From Cyanidium caldarium (Eukaryota > Rhodophyta > Bangiophyceae > Cyanidiales > Cyanidiaceae), in contig JANCYW010000017.1 in NCBI GenBank assembly GCA_026184775.1, positions 124,001-188,000 of the forward strand: a DNA stretch of 64,000 nt, written 5' to 3'. The notes beneath the pieces were generated by a model that did not search any database, was not told where the DNA came from, and saw only the letters and a program-made list of their open reading frames with translations. Positions 27,097-35,549 of this stretch are shown here, in pieces (the stretch's first letter is position 1; each line of letters opens with the position of its first letter). Made by a program: the position numbers and the translations under genes.

Positions 27097-27891
27097 TCAT
27101 CGCTTCGGAGCGTCTGGCGGTGGCTGCTGTCGTTGTCGCGCATACTGGTCGGCGGCGTCAGCCTGCCGCTCTAACGCGTGTATCCAGCGGTCCATTCTGC
27201 CGGCGCGGGGCACCTCGTCGTCGTCGCCGTCGATATGTTCGCCGCTCTGCGCTGTCGACTTGTCGCTTCGCCGTTGGATCGCCGCCTCCAATTCGTTGTG
27301 CAAGCCGTGCTCCAGGCGCTGGACAGCCGATCCCATGCCGCCCAGGGAACCGCCCAGCAGGGCGCCCAACAGCATGCCTGCGGCGATGCCACGCACGGTA
27401 TATCGACGCCATGCGAAGCACAGGGCGGTAACGGCGCCACCGGCAGTACCGACCGCGGCATCACCCAGCAGGTGTGGCGTGGCGGATGCCGTACTCGCCG
27501 TCGTCGTTGCTGCGACGCGCTGGGCGAACAGCCGCTCCCGCACCAGCAACTCCACCGCCGAGTAGAGCGCCACGAAGAATCCCACCCGCGCACTCTGCAC
27601 GACGATGGCCTGCGTCACAAAGTACGACATACGCCCAGCCGGCGTGGCCGGGACCCCGACCGGTGTCGCGTGCACTTGCGGGGTCCGCGCTCGCGCCAGA
27701 CCGACGCGCACACCCCACACTGCCCCACCCAATAAACCGTAACTCAATCGCGTGCCCCACAGTCGCAGCCATTCGGGCGGACCGGCGGAGCGGTCGGCAT
27801 CCGCGGCGGCAGTCGGAACCGATGAAGCGGCAGCGTCCGGGGTGGTCGCCGGAAAAGCAGCGGCTGCAGCAGCCGCACTCTGTTCAACCAT
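27097..27891 (-). CDS. Tim17/22/23-like inner-membrane protein
   Basis: 264 residues with four hydrophobic stretches rich in Gly/Ala: LSYGLLGGAVWGVRVGL, VVQSARVGFFVALYSAVELL, GDAAVGTAGGAVTALCFAW and GIAAGMLLGALLGGSLGGMG. Gly-zipper segments of this kind characterise the Tim17/Tim22/Tim23/TIMMDC1 superfamily, which includes translocase channels and complex I assembly factors. The C terminus is charged and outside the membrane. The start is uncertain: the first ATG is at MVEQSAAAA (27891), but the frame is open upstream. It is convergent with VMA21, with a 32-bp gap. Confidence 0.55.
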   Translation of the reverse strand: MVEQSAAAAAAAFPATTPDAAASSVPTAAADADRSAGPPEWLRLWGTRLSYGLLGGAVWGVRVGLARARTPQVHATPVGVPATPAGRMSYFVTQAIVVQSARVGFFVALYSAVELLVRERLFAQRVAATTTASTASATPHLLGDAAVGTAGGAVTALCFAWRRYTVRGIAAGMLLGALLGGSLGGMGSAVQRLEHGLHNELEAAIQRRSDKSTAQSGEHIDGDDDEVPRAGRMDRWIHALERQADAADQYARQRQQPPPDAPKR

Positions 27892-28201
27892 CGACTGGAG
27901 GATGTCACCGATGAGACGATCCTCGCTCACGTGAACATCTCCTCCTATAGGCCGTGCCCCCTCCGCGAGCCCGCAGATCCACACCCTCCTCCGCGGCTGC
28001 ACAGAGGTCGCCCTGCACCGGTCACGCGACACGCGCGCGCCCACCGATGCGTTCGATCGCGGCGGGCTGGCGGCTCGTTCGTCGTCGCTGCGGTGTGGCG
28101 CGCCGTGTCTCACCCCAGGGAGTGGAGCGCGGACTGAAGTTGTCAACGATAGGCCAGTACGGATTCACGCCTGCTTACCCGCCAGTCGCTATAATTCCCC
28201 C
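27892..28201. promoter_or_regulatory. divergent intergenic region, Tim17-like / eIF3e
   Basis: 310 bases between divergent starts. No RNA gene is recognised. If the Tim17-like protein starts further upstream, part of this stretch is coding. Confidence 0.35.
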
Positions 28202-29884
28202 ATGGCTTGGTACGATCTCACACCGATCCTGGCCGGCAGCCTGGATCGCCACCTCATCTTGATACTGCTGCACTCTCTGGAGGAACACGCCTCCGAGGCT
28301 TACGACAAGCGCGAGGTGCTTGTGGCCAAACTGGATGTGCTGGTCAAGACCAATATGATCGATTACGCGCTGGAGGTGTTGCGCGATTGCCAGGCGGCCG
28401 GAGTGGGGGCGGAGCGGTTGCGCGCCGGCCACGTATCGGAGGAGGCGCTGCAGGAGCGTCGGGAGAAGATCCTGATGGCATTGCGCACGTTGCGGGTGGA
28501 AGTGGCTCCGATACTGCAGGCAGTGGAGGAGGCGGTGGTGCGGGCGGCGCGTCAGGCACAACGCGCCGCGGTTGAGCAGAATGGCGATGCGGCCGGCGCC
28601 GAGCACGCCGCCAGCGAGGACCAGGCCGACGAGCCGACGGCGACGACGGACCTGTCTCTGCTCTCCGATGCCGACTTGCAGCAGTTGCGACGCGCCCACG
28701 CCTCGATCACTGCCGACACCATCGAGGCCCTCTACGAGTACGGCAAGTTCCAGTTCGACTGCGGCAACTACGCCGAAGCGCGCGATGTGCTGCGGCTGTA
28801 CCGGGTGCTGAACAGCGGCGCGCATGCGGAGCGCATCCTGGCGGCGCAATGGGGCACGCTGGCGTGCGAAATACTGGAGGAGCACTGGGAGCGCGCCCTG
28901 CGCGAACTGAACGCGCTGCGGGAGCTGATCGACACGCCGCCGGTCGACATGCGCGGCACGTTGAACCCGCTGCAGGAACTGCAGGAGCGCACATGGCTGT
29001 TGCACTGGGGGCTGTTTGTGTTTTTCCGACATCCCCACGGGCGCAACGTGTTGCTGGACTGGGTGTTCCCGCAGTATGCCTCCACCGCCCCGTCATCGTC
29101 GCCCTCCTCGTCGACGACGACGACGGGCGGCGCAGGCCACACCGAGCGCTACCTGGACGTCATCGAGACCAACTGCCCGCATCTGTTGCGCTACGTGATC
29201 GTGGCCGCTGTGACCGTGCAGCGTAAGCAGCGGCGGGCGATGTTGCGCGACCTGGCGCGGGTCATCGAGGTCAGCCGCGATGATCTGGCGGACGACCCGC
29301 TGGTGGCGCTACTGCGCAGCATGTACGTGGATTTTGACTTGGCCACGGCACCGACCGGCCTGCAGCAGTGCGAGGAGGCGATGCGACAGGATCTGTTCCT
29401 GCGCGATCTGCGGGAGCCGTTCCTGGAGCACGCGCGTCAGCTGGTGCTGGAAACGTACGGTCGGCTGTATGAGTGTCTGGATATGCAGGTGCTGGCGGAC
29501 AAGTTGTATTTGCCGCCGGAACAGGCGGAGAAGTGGGTGGTGGATTGGATTCGGACGGCGCGGGTGGACGCCAAGATCGACGACCGCACCAATCAGATCC
29601 TCATGGGGCATCGGGCGGGCAGCGTTTACGATCAGGTTGTGGATGCGACGCGGTCGCTGTTGTATCGCACCACGGCGCTGGGGCACGCGATGGATCGCGA
29701 CCGGGTGGCGGCGACGGAGGCGCCGCGGGCGCACCGCGGACCGGTTGGGCGACCGCCGCGCGGACGCGGCCTCTACCGCGGGGGATCGCGCGGCGGGGGC
29801 GCGGCGATGCGGGCAGCGCCGGGTGCATCGGCCAACGCTCCGACGGCGGTCGCTAGCACCGGCGGCAGTGCAGCCGGTCGCTAA
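28202..29884 (+). CDS. EIF3E: eukaryotic translation initiation factor 3 subunit e (INT6)
   Basis: A 560-residue PCI-domain subunit of eIF3. The N terminus MAWYDLTPILAGSLDRHLIL is the family signature (compare '[20 protein letters not shown]'). Further support: LLDWVFPQY in the middle and the PCI region ending LADKLYLPPEQAEKWVVDWI, then RTARVDAKIDDRTNQILMG. An unusual extra C-terminal tail rich in Arg and Gly (GRPPRGRGLYRGGSRGGG) follows and could bind RNA. The start is the first ATG, in CCCCATGGC context. It is convergent with PCNA, with a 48-bp gap. Confidence 0.95.
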   Translation: MAWYDLTPILAGSLDRHLILILLHSLEEHASEAYDKREVLVAKLDVLVKTNMIDYALEVLRDCQAAGVGAERLRAGHVSEEALQERREKILMALRTLRVEVAPILQAVEEAVVRAARQAQRAAVEQNGDAAGAEHAASEDQADEPTATTDLSLLSDADLQQLRRAHASITADTIEALYEYGKFQFDCGNYAEARDVLRLYRVLNSGAHAERILAAQWGTLACEILEEHWERALRELNALRELIDTPPVDMRGTLNPLQELQERTWLLHWGLFVFFRHPHGRNVLLDWVFPQYASTAPSSSPSSSTTTTGGAGHTERYLDVIETNCPHLLRYVIVAAVTVQRKQRRAMLRDLARVIEVSRDDLADDPLVALLRSMYVDFDLATAPTGLQQCEEAMRQDLFLRDLREPFLEHARQLVLETYGRLYECLDMQVLADKLYLPPEQAEKWVVDWIRTARVDAKIDDRTNQILMGHRAGSVYDQVVDATRSLLYRTTALGHAMDRDRVAATEAPRAHRGPVGRPPRGRGLYRGGSRGGGAAMRAAPGASANAPTAVASTGGSAAGR

Positions 29885-29932
29885 AATATCTCTCTGCACT
29901 GCATCGCCTCCCGACCCTCTCTCTCCGGCCAT

Positions 29933-30721
29933 CTACTGCTCGTCTTCCTCGTCGCCGATCTTGGGCGCCAGATAAAACGCCAAGTGACCCACATTGCTCA
30001 TGGCATAGTTCACCAACAGCGGCGCGTCGCGGCTCAGCTTGATCTGCACGCGAGCGCTCAGCGGCGCCGCCTTGCAGAACAGGTTGAGGTATTTGAGGGC
30101 GAAACTCTGCTCCACCGGCTCATTCATCAACACGTGAATAGCATCCTCCGGCTTGTCCACGCCGGTGCTCTGTCGCAAGATGACGCTGCCGCTGCCCTCG
30201 TCGCCCTTGACGGTGAAACGCACGCCCTCCTTGCTCACCGAGACGCGCACCGAGTCGCCCATGGTCACCAGATCCGCCACGATACGCCGCAACTCCGCAC
30301 TGGGCAGCTCCACCTCCGCATGATACATCGCTTCGGGTATCTCCAGCGTCTCCGAGTCGATATCCATCAGTTTCAAGTGAAACTCGCTCATGCGGTCCGC
30401 GCTGGGCGACTCGAACAGAAAGCGCACCGTGTCCGCGCTCTCCACCTTGTCCATCGTCACCGAGTCGTTGTTGCCCGCGCAGCGCATGATCTTCGACATC
30501 GAGTTGAGGTTGATGCCCAGCGATTCGGGCTTGTCCACTCGGTAGAGGTCGAAGCCCTCGCCGCGCAGCAGCAGCGACACCAGCGACACGTGCGCATTGT
30601 CCATCGCCTGCAGCGCTACGCCGCTCTCGTTGCACTCGAAATTGGCATCCTGCACCAGGTCCTTGATGGCGTCGAGGATCTTTTTCAGCAAACTCGCCTC
30701 CGTGAAGCGCGCTTCGAACAT
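29933..30721 (-). CDS. PCNA: proliferating cell nuclear antigen (sliding clamp)
   Basis: 262 residues, the standard PCNA length. It begins MFEARFTEASLLKKILDAIK and carries ALQAMDNAHVSLVSLLL, the interdomain loop region near SLGINLNSMSKIMRCA, and the C terminus FYLAPKIGDEEDEQ close to human 'YYLAPKIEDEEGS'. The homotrimer encircles DNA and tethers polymerases delta and epsilon; POLE3, a polymerase epsilon subunit, is also in this window. The start is the ATG of MFEARF; a pyrimidine-rich leader precedes it on the coding strand. Confidence 0.98.
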   Translation of the reverse strand: MFEARFTEASLLKKILDAIKDLVQDANFECNESGVALQAMDNAHVSLVSLLLRGEGFDLYRVDKPESLGINLNSMSKIMRCAGNNDSVTMDKVESADTVRFLFESPSADRMSEFHLKLMDIDSETLEIPEAMYHAEVELPSAELRRIVADLVTMGDSVRVSVSKEGVRFTVKGDEGSGSVILRQSTGVDKPEDAIHVLMNEPVEQSFALKYLNLFCKAAPLSARVQIKLSRDAPLLVNYAMSNVGHLAFYLAPKIGDEEDEQ

Positions 30722-30740
30722 GCTGACGAGGAGGAGATGA

Positions 30741-30769
30741 GGGAGGGAGGGAGGGAGGGAGGGACGGGG
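30741..30769. repeat. GGGA-repeat tract (G-quadruplex candidate) in PCNA leader
   Basis: Seven runs of three or four G separated by single A or AC on the plus strand, from 19 bases upstream of the PCNA ATG. On the PCNA strand this reads as a TCCC repeat, so it would be a polypyrimidine leader or promoter tract in the mRNA sense. Confidence 0.7.
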
Positions 30770-30969
30770 AAGCGGTGCGCGGAAAAGGCGCGAAAGCGAC
30801 GAACCGAACGCGGGCGTTGCGCGCCAAATGCGAGGCGAAGGGGAGCGCGCGAAGAGGCGGAATGTGGGAGCGATGGGGAACACCGACGTGTGACGCGGGC
30901 GAGCAATGCGAGCAGTGAGGTCACGGGGGAAGAGAGTCCGAAAAAAACCGGGATGGCACCGGCCCTGGT

Positions 30970-32061
30970 TTATGTTTCTTCACGTATTTCCGCACCTCCC
31001 CTTCGATAACCGTTGTGGTGGATCCACGGTTGCATGGCCGACAGCGCGATGAGGAGCGCTTCCTCGGTGCGGATGGTGCGACTGCCCTGCTGCGGGCACA
31101 CGTTGATGTAGGCATCGAAGAGGTGGCACACTGGCTCACCGGCCGGACGGCAGTGCTCCAGGCCATGAACGCCGCCAAAGGCGAGCAGCAGGTGGCGGAA
31201 GCCGCCGGCGGGCACGCGACACAACCCGGCATGGGGCAATCCGGGATGGGCGGTCGCGAACAGGTTGTGCCCCTTGTCACTGGTGCCGATCTTCACATCG
31301 CATCCACTCAGCTCTAGGGCGTGCTGCAGTGAGTCGGCCAGGCGCACTCGATATCCCCAGTAGAGGCCGTGGGCGTGTCGCGGCGCCTCGGGCGATACCG
31401 GCGTGGCCTCGGTGATCATGTCGCATGACGACGGCCGCCGCGCCCGCTTGCGATGCGGCGGGGCGTGATTCGCGGATGTGTCGCTGCGGCGCCGCAGCTG
31501 CACAGTGACCCGAGTGCCCACGGCCAGAGGTGGCGAGCGCGTCAATCGCACCGGCTGGTCGAGGCCCACCGCCGCCAACAACGACGCGGTGCGCTGGCCA
31601 TCGCCGTCGCGCTCCGGCACGATGACGCCCTCCCGATAGCGCAGCCATTCGTGTCGCCGCGGATGGTGCGGCGCATCCAAAGGATTCAGCAGCCCCGCGT
31701 GTCGTAGATCGGGTGACCGCGGGAACAACATCTTCCGCAGGTACTGCGGACACTCCAGGTACTGCAGGATGCGCCCCAGCAGCGCCGCCGAGTTGCCCGT
31801 CCAACCGTGTTGACGCTCGCCGTCCTCCGCGAACACGATCACCTCATCCACTCCGAATATGGTCAGCGCCCGCGCCACCTGCCCGGCGACGTAGGCGCGC
31901 AGCTCGGGCGTCTGCACGTTCGCCAGAAACGAGCCCGGCAACGCTACAGTGAGTTTCCATAGACGTCCTTGAGCGTCGGAGGTGGACGCTTCCCCATTGG
32001 ATGAGAGTGCGCTGCACGCACAACACTGATCAAACGATCCATACCTTATAGGAAAGTTCAT
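30970..32061 (-). CDS. SPOUT1: SPOUT1/C9orf114-type RNA methyltransferase
   Basis: A 363-residue member of the deep-knot SPOUT family (PF02598). It begins MNFPIRYGSFDQCC; body motifs are LTVALPGSFLANVQTPELRA, ILQYLECPQYLRKMLFPRSP and DLRHAGLLNPLDAPHHPRRHE, which closely follow the human protein, and the end GCDVKIGTSDKG...HLLLAFGG, the cofactor-binding knot. SPOUT1/CENP-32 methylates RNA and is linked to spindle function in animals. An Arg/Ser insert separates the two halves. Upstream open frame (to 32355) lacks similarity and is not counted. It is divergent from the next gene. Confidence 0.9.
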   Translation of the reverse strand: MNFPIRYGSFDQCCACSALSSNGEASTSDAQGRLWKLTVALPGSFLANVQTPELRAYVAGQVARALTIFGVDEVIVFAEDGERQHGWTGNSAALLGRILQYLECPQYLRKMLFPRSPDLRHAGLLNPLDAPHHPRRHEWLRYREGVIVPERDGDGQRTASLLAAVGLDQPVRLTRSPPLAVGTRVTVQLRRRSDTSANHAPPHRKRARRPSSCDMITEATPVSPEAPRHAHGLYWGYRVRLADSLQHALELSGCDVKIGTSDKGHNLFATAHPGLPHAGLCRVPAGGFRHLLLAFGGVHGLEHCRPAGEPVCHLFDAYINVCPQQGSRTIRTEEALLIALSAMQPWIHHNGYRRGGAEIREET

Positions 32062-32149
32062 CGGCGGGCGGACATGTCGGTGAACTCGCAGGACGGAGAG
32101 AGACAGAGCGGGCGCCGGGCATGGCTCGCCGCGGAACGTCGCGGAACCG

Positions 32150-33004
32150 ATGGACCTGTTCGCGGGAGGCATGGAAGCGCGGGTCTGCAGCGAGGAGCGT
32201 TGCAGAGTCCAGAGGGAGGGAGTGATGGCCTTTGTGGGGGAGTGGGGAGTTGGGAGAGTGCTTACAAGCGGGGTGGACGGGAGATCGACGAGTGGGCACA
32301 AGTCAGAGTGGCTGAGCGTGGTGGAACGAGACCCGAGTGGCCGGTCGATCTCCACCCGGTCACCTCGACGCCTTCGAGCGAGTCAAGCAGGCGATCGGCA
32401 AGTGCGCTTGCGCGTTTTAGACGGCGGCACTCTGAAGATTGGCGCGTACCCCGCTTTTGCCTATAATCCGGAGCGGCGAGCGCGGCCCACGTTCGGGGAG
32501 GTGCGCGTGGAGGCCGTCAACCCGGCACCGTCTGCTGCTCGATGGTGGTTGCGCTTCCCGGCGGAGCAAATTCACATTCCGCCAGTGGCGGCCTACTTTT
32601 TGCCGCTGTCGCTGCTCTGCATCGAGGTGCGTCCGCGAGAACTGCAGGGAACATTCAATCCCGCCGACGGTGCCGCCGAGCTCGATCTGGATGCCACCTT
32701 CCAAGCGGTGCTGCTGCAGCGCTGGGTGTTTGCCAGCGTCTCGGTGCGCACGCATCTCTCCACCGCGGCCACGCAATGTGATTGTGGCCGCCATCAGTCC
32801 CGGGCAACCGGCCAACGACTGACCACCGCTGCTCCCCGACAATACCGCGGCACCTTGGCCGGCTTGGCCTGCGTGCCGCGCACCGGCCAGCGCTTCACCG
32901 ACGCGTTTCTGGCGCTGCCGCATATCGCCCTAGCGCGCTTCCCCGTCGAGCTCACGCTGATGGAGGCGGTCAGTAGAAACCGCATAGCGCCAGACAGCAA
33001 GTGA
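32150..33004 (+). CDS. unknown protein, C-terminal beta domain
   Basis: A 284-residue frame of unknown family. The first ~90 residues look like leader or low-complexity sequence. The rest alternates short beta-like strands: VRLRVLDGGTLKIGAYPAFA, RWWLRFPAEQIHIPPVAAYF, and FNPADGAAELDLDATFQAVL followed by VFASVSVRTHLS. The pattern 'AELDLDATF' recalls small conserved proteins of cyanobacteria and plastids, but I cannot name one. The two later ATGs (32171, 32225) are alternative starts. The last 35 bases overlap the convergent CYSTM-like gene. Confidence 0.5.
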   Translation: MDLFAGGMEARVCSEERCRVQREGVMAFVGEWGVGRVLTSGVDGRSTSGHKSEWLSVVERDPSGRSISTRSPRRLRASQAGDRQVRLRVLDGGTLKIGAYPAFAYNPERRARPTFGEVRVEAVNPAPSAARWWLRFPAEQIHIPPVAAYFLPLSLLCIEVRPRELQGTFNPADGAAELDLDATFQAVLLQRWVFASVSVRTHLSTAATQCDCGRHQSRATGQRLTTAAPRQYRGTLAGLACVPRTGQRFTDAFLALPHIALARFPVELTLMEAVSRNRIAPDSK

Positions 33005-33389
33005 AAACCGCGGCCGCACACGCGCCCACCGCAATACCTTCGCAGCACGCTTGCAGACACTGATCGTGCTGCTGTTGACGGTTCATGTCGTCCTGATCTC
33101 GTCGGGAGGTCGCTCGCGAGCCGCTCTGCGCATCGACGTAGTAGAAGTGCCGCGTGGTGCCGTCGGCGGCGCGCTCGCTGTACACGTAGCGATACGAGGG
33201 TGGTGGTGGCGGTGGCGCTCCAGCGCCGTACGCGTACGCCACCCCGCCTTGCGGAGGCGGCGGCGGCGGTGCGCCCGCGCCCCCGTGGTAGTAGGTGTAC
33301 GAGTTGACCGCCGCCGGCGTCGGTTGGGCGTAGTAGTCGACGTTGTCGGCCGGCTCGTATACGTACTGCGGCACGTTGTTTTTGCTCAT
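32970..33389 (-). CDS. Tyr/Pro-rich protein with Cys-rich membrane tail (paralogue A)
   Basis: 139 residues from MSKNNVPQYVYEP. Tyr- and Pro-rich N terminus (YAQP, YTYYHGG, two runs of six prolines), then YRYVYSERAADGTTRHFYY, a Gln/Asp/Arg linker, and a C-terminal hydrophobic segment loaded with Cys: CLQACCEGIAVGACAAAVF followed by TCCLALCGFY. The layout, a polar Pro/Tyr head and a C-terminal Cys-rich membrane anchor, is that of plant and fungal CYSTM stress proteins, but the head is different. A paralogue with the same YVYSERA-DG-TRH core lies at 35550-36035; the GT92-like gene sits between them on the same strand. Confidence 0.65.
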   Translation of the reverse strand: MSKNNVPQYVYEPADNVDYYAQPTPAAVNSYTYYHGGAGAPPPPPPQGGVAYAYGAGAPPPPPPSYRYVYSERAADGTTRHFYYVDAQSGSRATSRRDQDDMNRQQQHDQCLQACCEGIAVGACAAAVFTCCLALCGFY

Positions 33390-33713
33390 GAGCGGGAAGC
33401 GCGTGTCGTTTGGGTACCACGCAGCAGCTGCGTGGGTGGTCGAAGAGCGGCAGTCGACACGCGCGCCGCTGCGATTCCGGGACAGCAGCTGCCGTTCGCG
33501 CGAGCCGCGACGGGCGGCGCGTTTTCCTGCCATACGCACTCGACGTGCCCCACGGCGAGCTTGATGGGTGTCGAGCGAGCACTTTTATGATTCTGCGTAG
33601 CGCGACCCATCTCAGCGACTCTCCCATGCTCGATAGAGTCGCCGACGTGTCCCGCGGCGAGCTTGATGGGTGTCGAGCGAGCCGTTTTATGATTCTGCGT
33701 AGCGCGACCCATC
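33390..33713. other. intergenic gap containing tandem repeat
   Basis: 324 bases between the GT92-like stop and the start of paralogue A. Its main content is the 102-bp tandem repeat described separately. Otherwise no gene is seen. Confidence 0.5.
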
Positions 33714-33745
33714 TCACCTACTCTCCCATGCTCGATACAGTCGCG
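33542..33745. repeat. two-copy 102-bp tandem repeat at the 3' end of the GT92-like gene
   Basis: Unit 1 is 33542-33643 and unit 2 is 33644-33745. They differ at eight positions (about 92% identical). Unit 2 covers the last ten or so codons and the TGA of the GT92-like gene plus about 70 bases downstream; unit 1 is a second copy of the same tail, with an in-register TGA. Each copy has AATCATAAAA on the minus strand, a possible polyadenylation signal. Confidence 0.85.
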
Positions 33746-35057
33746 CAATATTCCAGCGCAGCTGATGCGCGAGCGGGTGGTCGGGCGGCGCCTCCCACTC
33801 CTCGAACCCGGGCCATTCATCCAGCAGGCTCAGCGCATCGTCGTTATCAAACTCGCCCTTCTCGTTCATCAGTTCGGCATCGGGTATGTCGGGCTTGCCG
33901 CGGATGCGTTTGCGGATCCACTCCACTGGCGTCTTCGCCTGGAAATGCAGCAGTGCGGTGTCCTCGGCGTCGGGCGGTTCCAGAAACGGCCCGCGCACCG
34001 CGCGACCGCCGGGGCTGACCGCATACCGCCCCCGCCGCTGGGCGTTGCTGTGCGGTGTCCGGAAACGGCCGACACGATCCGGAATGACGAACGGTTTCAC
34101 GTGCAGGTTGGCCAGGCCCACCGAAAAGTTGGCCCGCTCCGCTTGGAACAGGCCGCGCGTGTCCAACACTACGTCCGGCTGCACGAAGCGCCAGTTCACC
34201 GCCACCGTGCTGATATTGGGGGCGTGCTCACGATACACGCCTTCCAGCACCGCACCGATGCAGACGTCGCGGGTGGACACGAAGAACTCGTCGGCATCGA
34301 TCACGCCCAGCCAACGCACCCGCTGGTCGCGGGCATACTGGACGGCGGTGTCGTACACCTGCAGCTGCCGCATGTTGCCGGTGATGGGCAGGTAAGTGGC
34401 CACGCCGGCCTCTACAAAAGGCCGCAGCGCCTCGCGCAGGTTATCCGACGAGCGGTCATCGTAGATGAGAAAGCGCTCCACGCCCAACGATAGATGGTAC
34501 AGCATGTTCTCGACGAGCAGCCGCGCCTCGTTGCGCACCATCAGTGTCATCCACAGGTGTCTGTTGCCGCGCACACAACCGTTGACCTCGCTCACCCGCA
34601 ACACCGTATCCACATCCAGCGAGCGCGTGCTGTTCGACGAATAACACATGCGCACCAGTTGCGATGCCTTGGGATCGGTCAGCGACGCCTCCAGCGTCCG
34701 CCAACACGAGCGCTGCGGCTCACGCAGAAAGCCGGACGGTTGTCGCTGCAGCCGGTCGATGAGACAGCTGTACTGGTTGCGGCAGGCCCGCCGGTGCTGC
34801 ACGAAAAACTCACACATGTAAAAGGTCTGCCGCGCCAACGCCGCCTGCACCTGTGCGCGCTCGTTATCCGGTCTGAGCACGACGGCGCCATATTCGGCGC
34901 GGTCCGGGGTGTCCACCCCCCAGAGCGAGCACAGGCGCTCCGACCAGAACGCGAACCACACGAACAGCCATATCGGCAGGGCGAAGATGAGCAGGCGCAC
35001 GCGTGAGCAGCGCAAGAGGTGATCCCACGTGTGCGCCGAAGCGCCACGGAGGATCAT
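33714..35057 (-). CDS. GT92-like glycosyltransferase, type II membrane protein
   Basis: 447 residues. The start MILRGASAHTW is followed by a signal-anchor LLIFALPIWLFVWFAFW, so the catalytic part should face the Golgi lumen. The domain has MTLMVRNEARLLVENMLYHL, GVERFLIYDDRSSDNLREAL, then LGVIDADEFF, the metal-binding DAD. This set is typical of GT92/DUF23 and related PF13704 enzymes; C. elegans and plant GT92 members are galactosyltransferases (galactans or N-glycans). The substrate here is unknown. The C-terminal codons fall inside a 102-bp tandem repeat. It lies between two related Cys-tailed small proteins, all on the minus strand. Confidence 0.82.
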   Translation of the reverse strand: MILRGASAHTWDHLLRCSRVRLLIFALPIWLFVWFAFWSERLCSLWGVDTPDRAEYGAVVLRPDNERAQVQAALARQTFYMCEFFVQHRRACRNQYSCLIDRLQRQPSGFLREPQRSCWRTLEASLTDPKASQLVRMCYSSNSTRSLDVDTVLRVSEVNGCVRGNRHLWMTLMVRNEARLLVENMLYHLSLGVERFLIYDDRSSDNLREALRPFVEAGVATYLPITGNMRQLQVYDTAVQYARDQRVRWLGVIDADEFFVSTRDVCIGAVLEGVYREHAPNISTVAVNWRFVQPDVVLDTRGLFQAERANFSVGLANLHVKPFVIPDRVGRFRTPHSNAQRRGRYAVSPGGRAVRGPFLEPPDAEDTALLHFQAKTPVEWIRKRIRGKPDIPDAELMNEKGEFDNDDALSLLDEWPGFEEWEAPPDHPLAHQLRWNIARLYRAWESR

Positions 35058-35549
35058 TGCGGGTGGGCGCGAGACGGGCGGGATGTCGTCCGCCGGAGAG
35101 GGTACCCCTGCTACCCGCCCAAGGAGACCGACGTTGGAGGCGGGCAGCCGTTCGACGTGGTACGTGCACAACCTCCCGACGCCCTCTCTCCCCCAGCAGT
35201 GCCGCAAACCACACTGTGTTGATCGAACCCGCGCTAGGCGCCCCGCTTGTTTACCCTCACAAGCGTGTCAGCTGCGGAGCAAACACGTCCCACCGAGCGG
35301 GTGCTGGCCGCGCGCCCAAACGGAACATCGCGCGATCGCGCGGCCACGGACGGTCACGCGCGCCCGGCTCGATGCCGCGGTGGTGGGCATGGCAAAATGC
35401 GGGTGTGTCCGACCCCACACACGAGGCATGACACTTTAGGAGTGTGCAAACTATGGCGCCGAGCACGCAACGTCTTCGTTGGGCAGTTCCTGAAGCATCC
35501 CAAAAGCTCACAGGTCACGCACAACCTGGGCACCCTCCGCGCACTTTGT
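35058..35549. other. intergenic gap upstream of GT92-like gene
   Basis: 492 bases between two minus-strand genes, so it holds the GT92-like promoter and the 3' region of paralogue B. A short GTGTG...CACAC dyad lies near 35400. A T-loop-like TTCGATC on the minus strand near 35222 has no tRNA around it. No gene is recognised. Confidence 0.4.

Noticed and set aside
27865-27941. Possible 36-nt intron at the start of the Tim17-like gene (GTGAGC...CCTCCAG)
   Set aside because: Too short for a usual intron, and the gene already has an internal ATG.
35195-35245. T-loop-like TTCGATC on the minus strand
   Set aside because: The flanking bases do not pair as a T stem, and no acceptor or anticodon arm is present.
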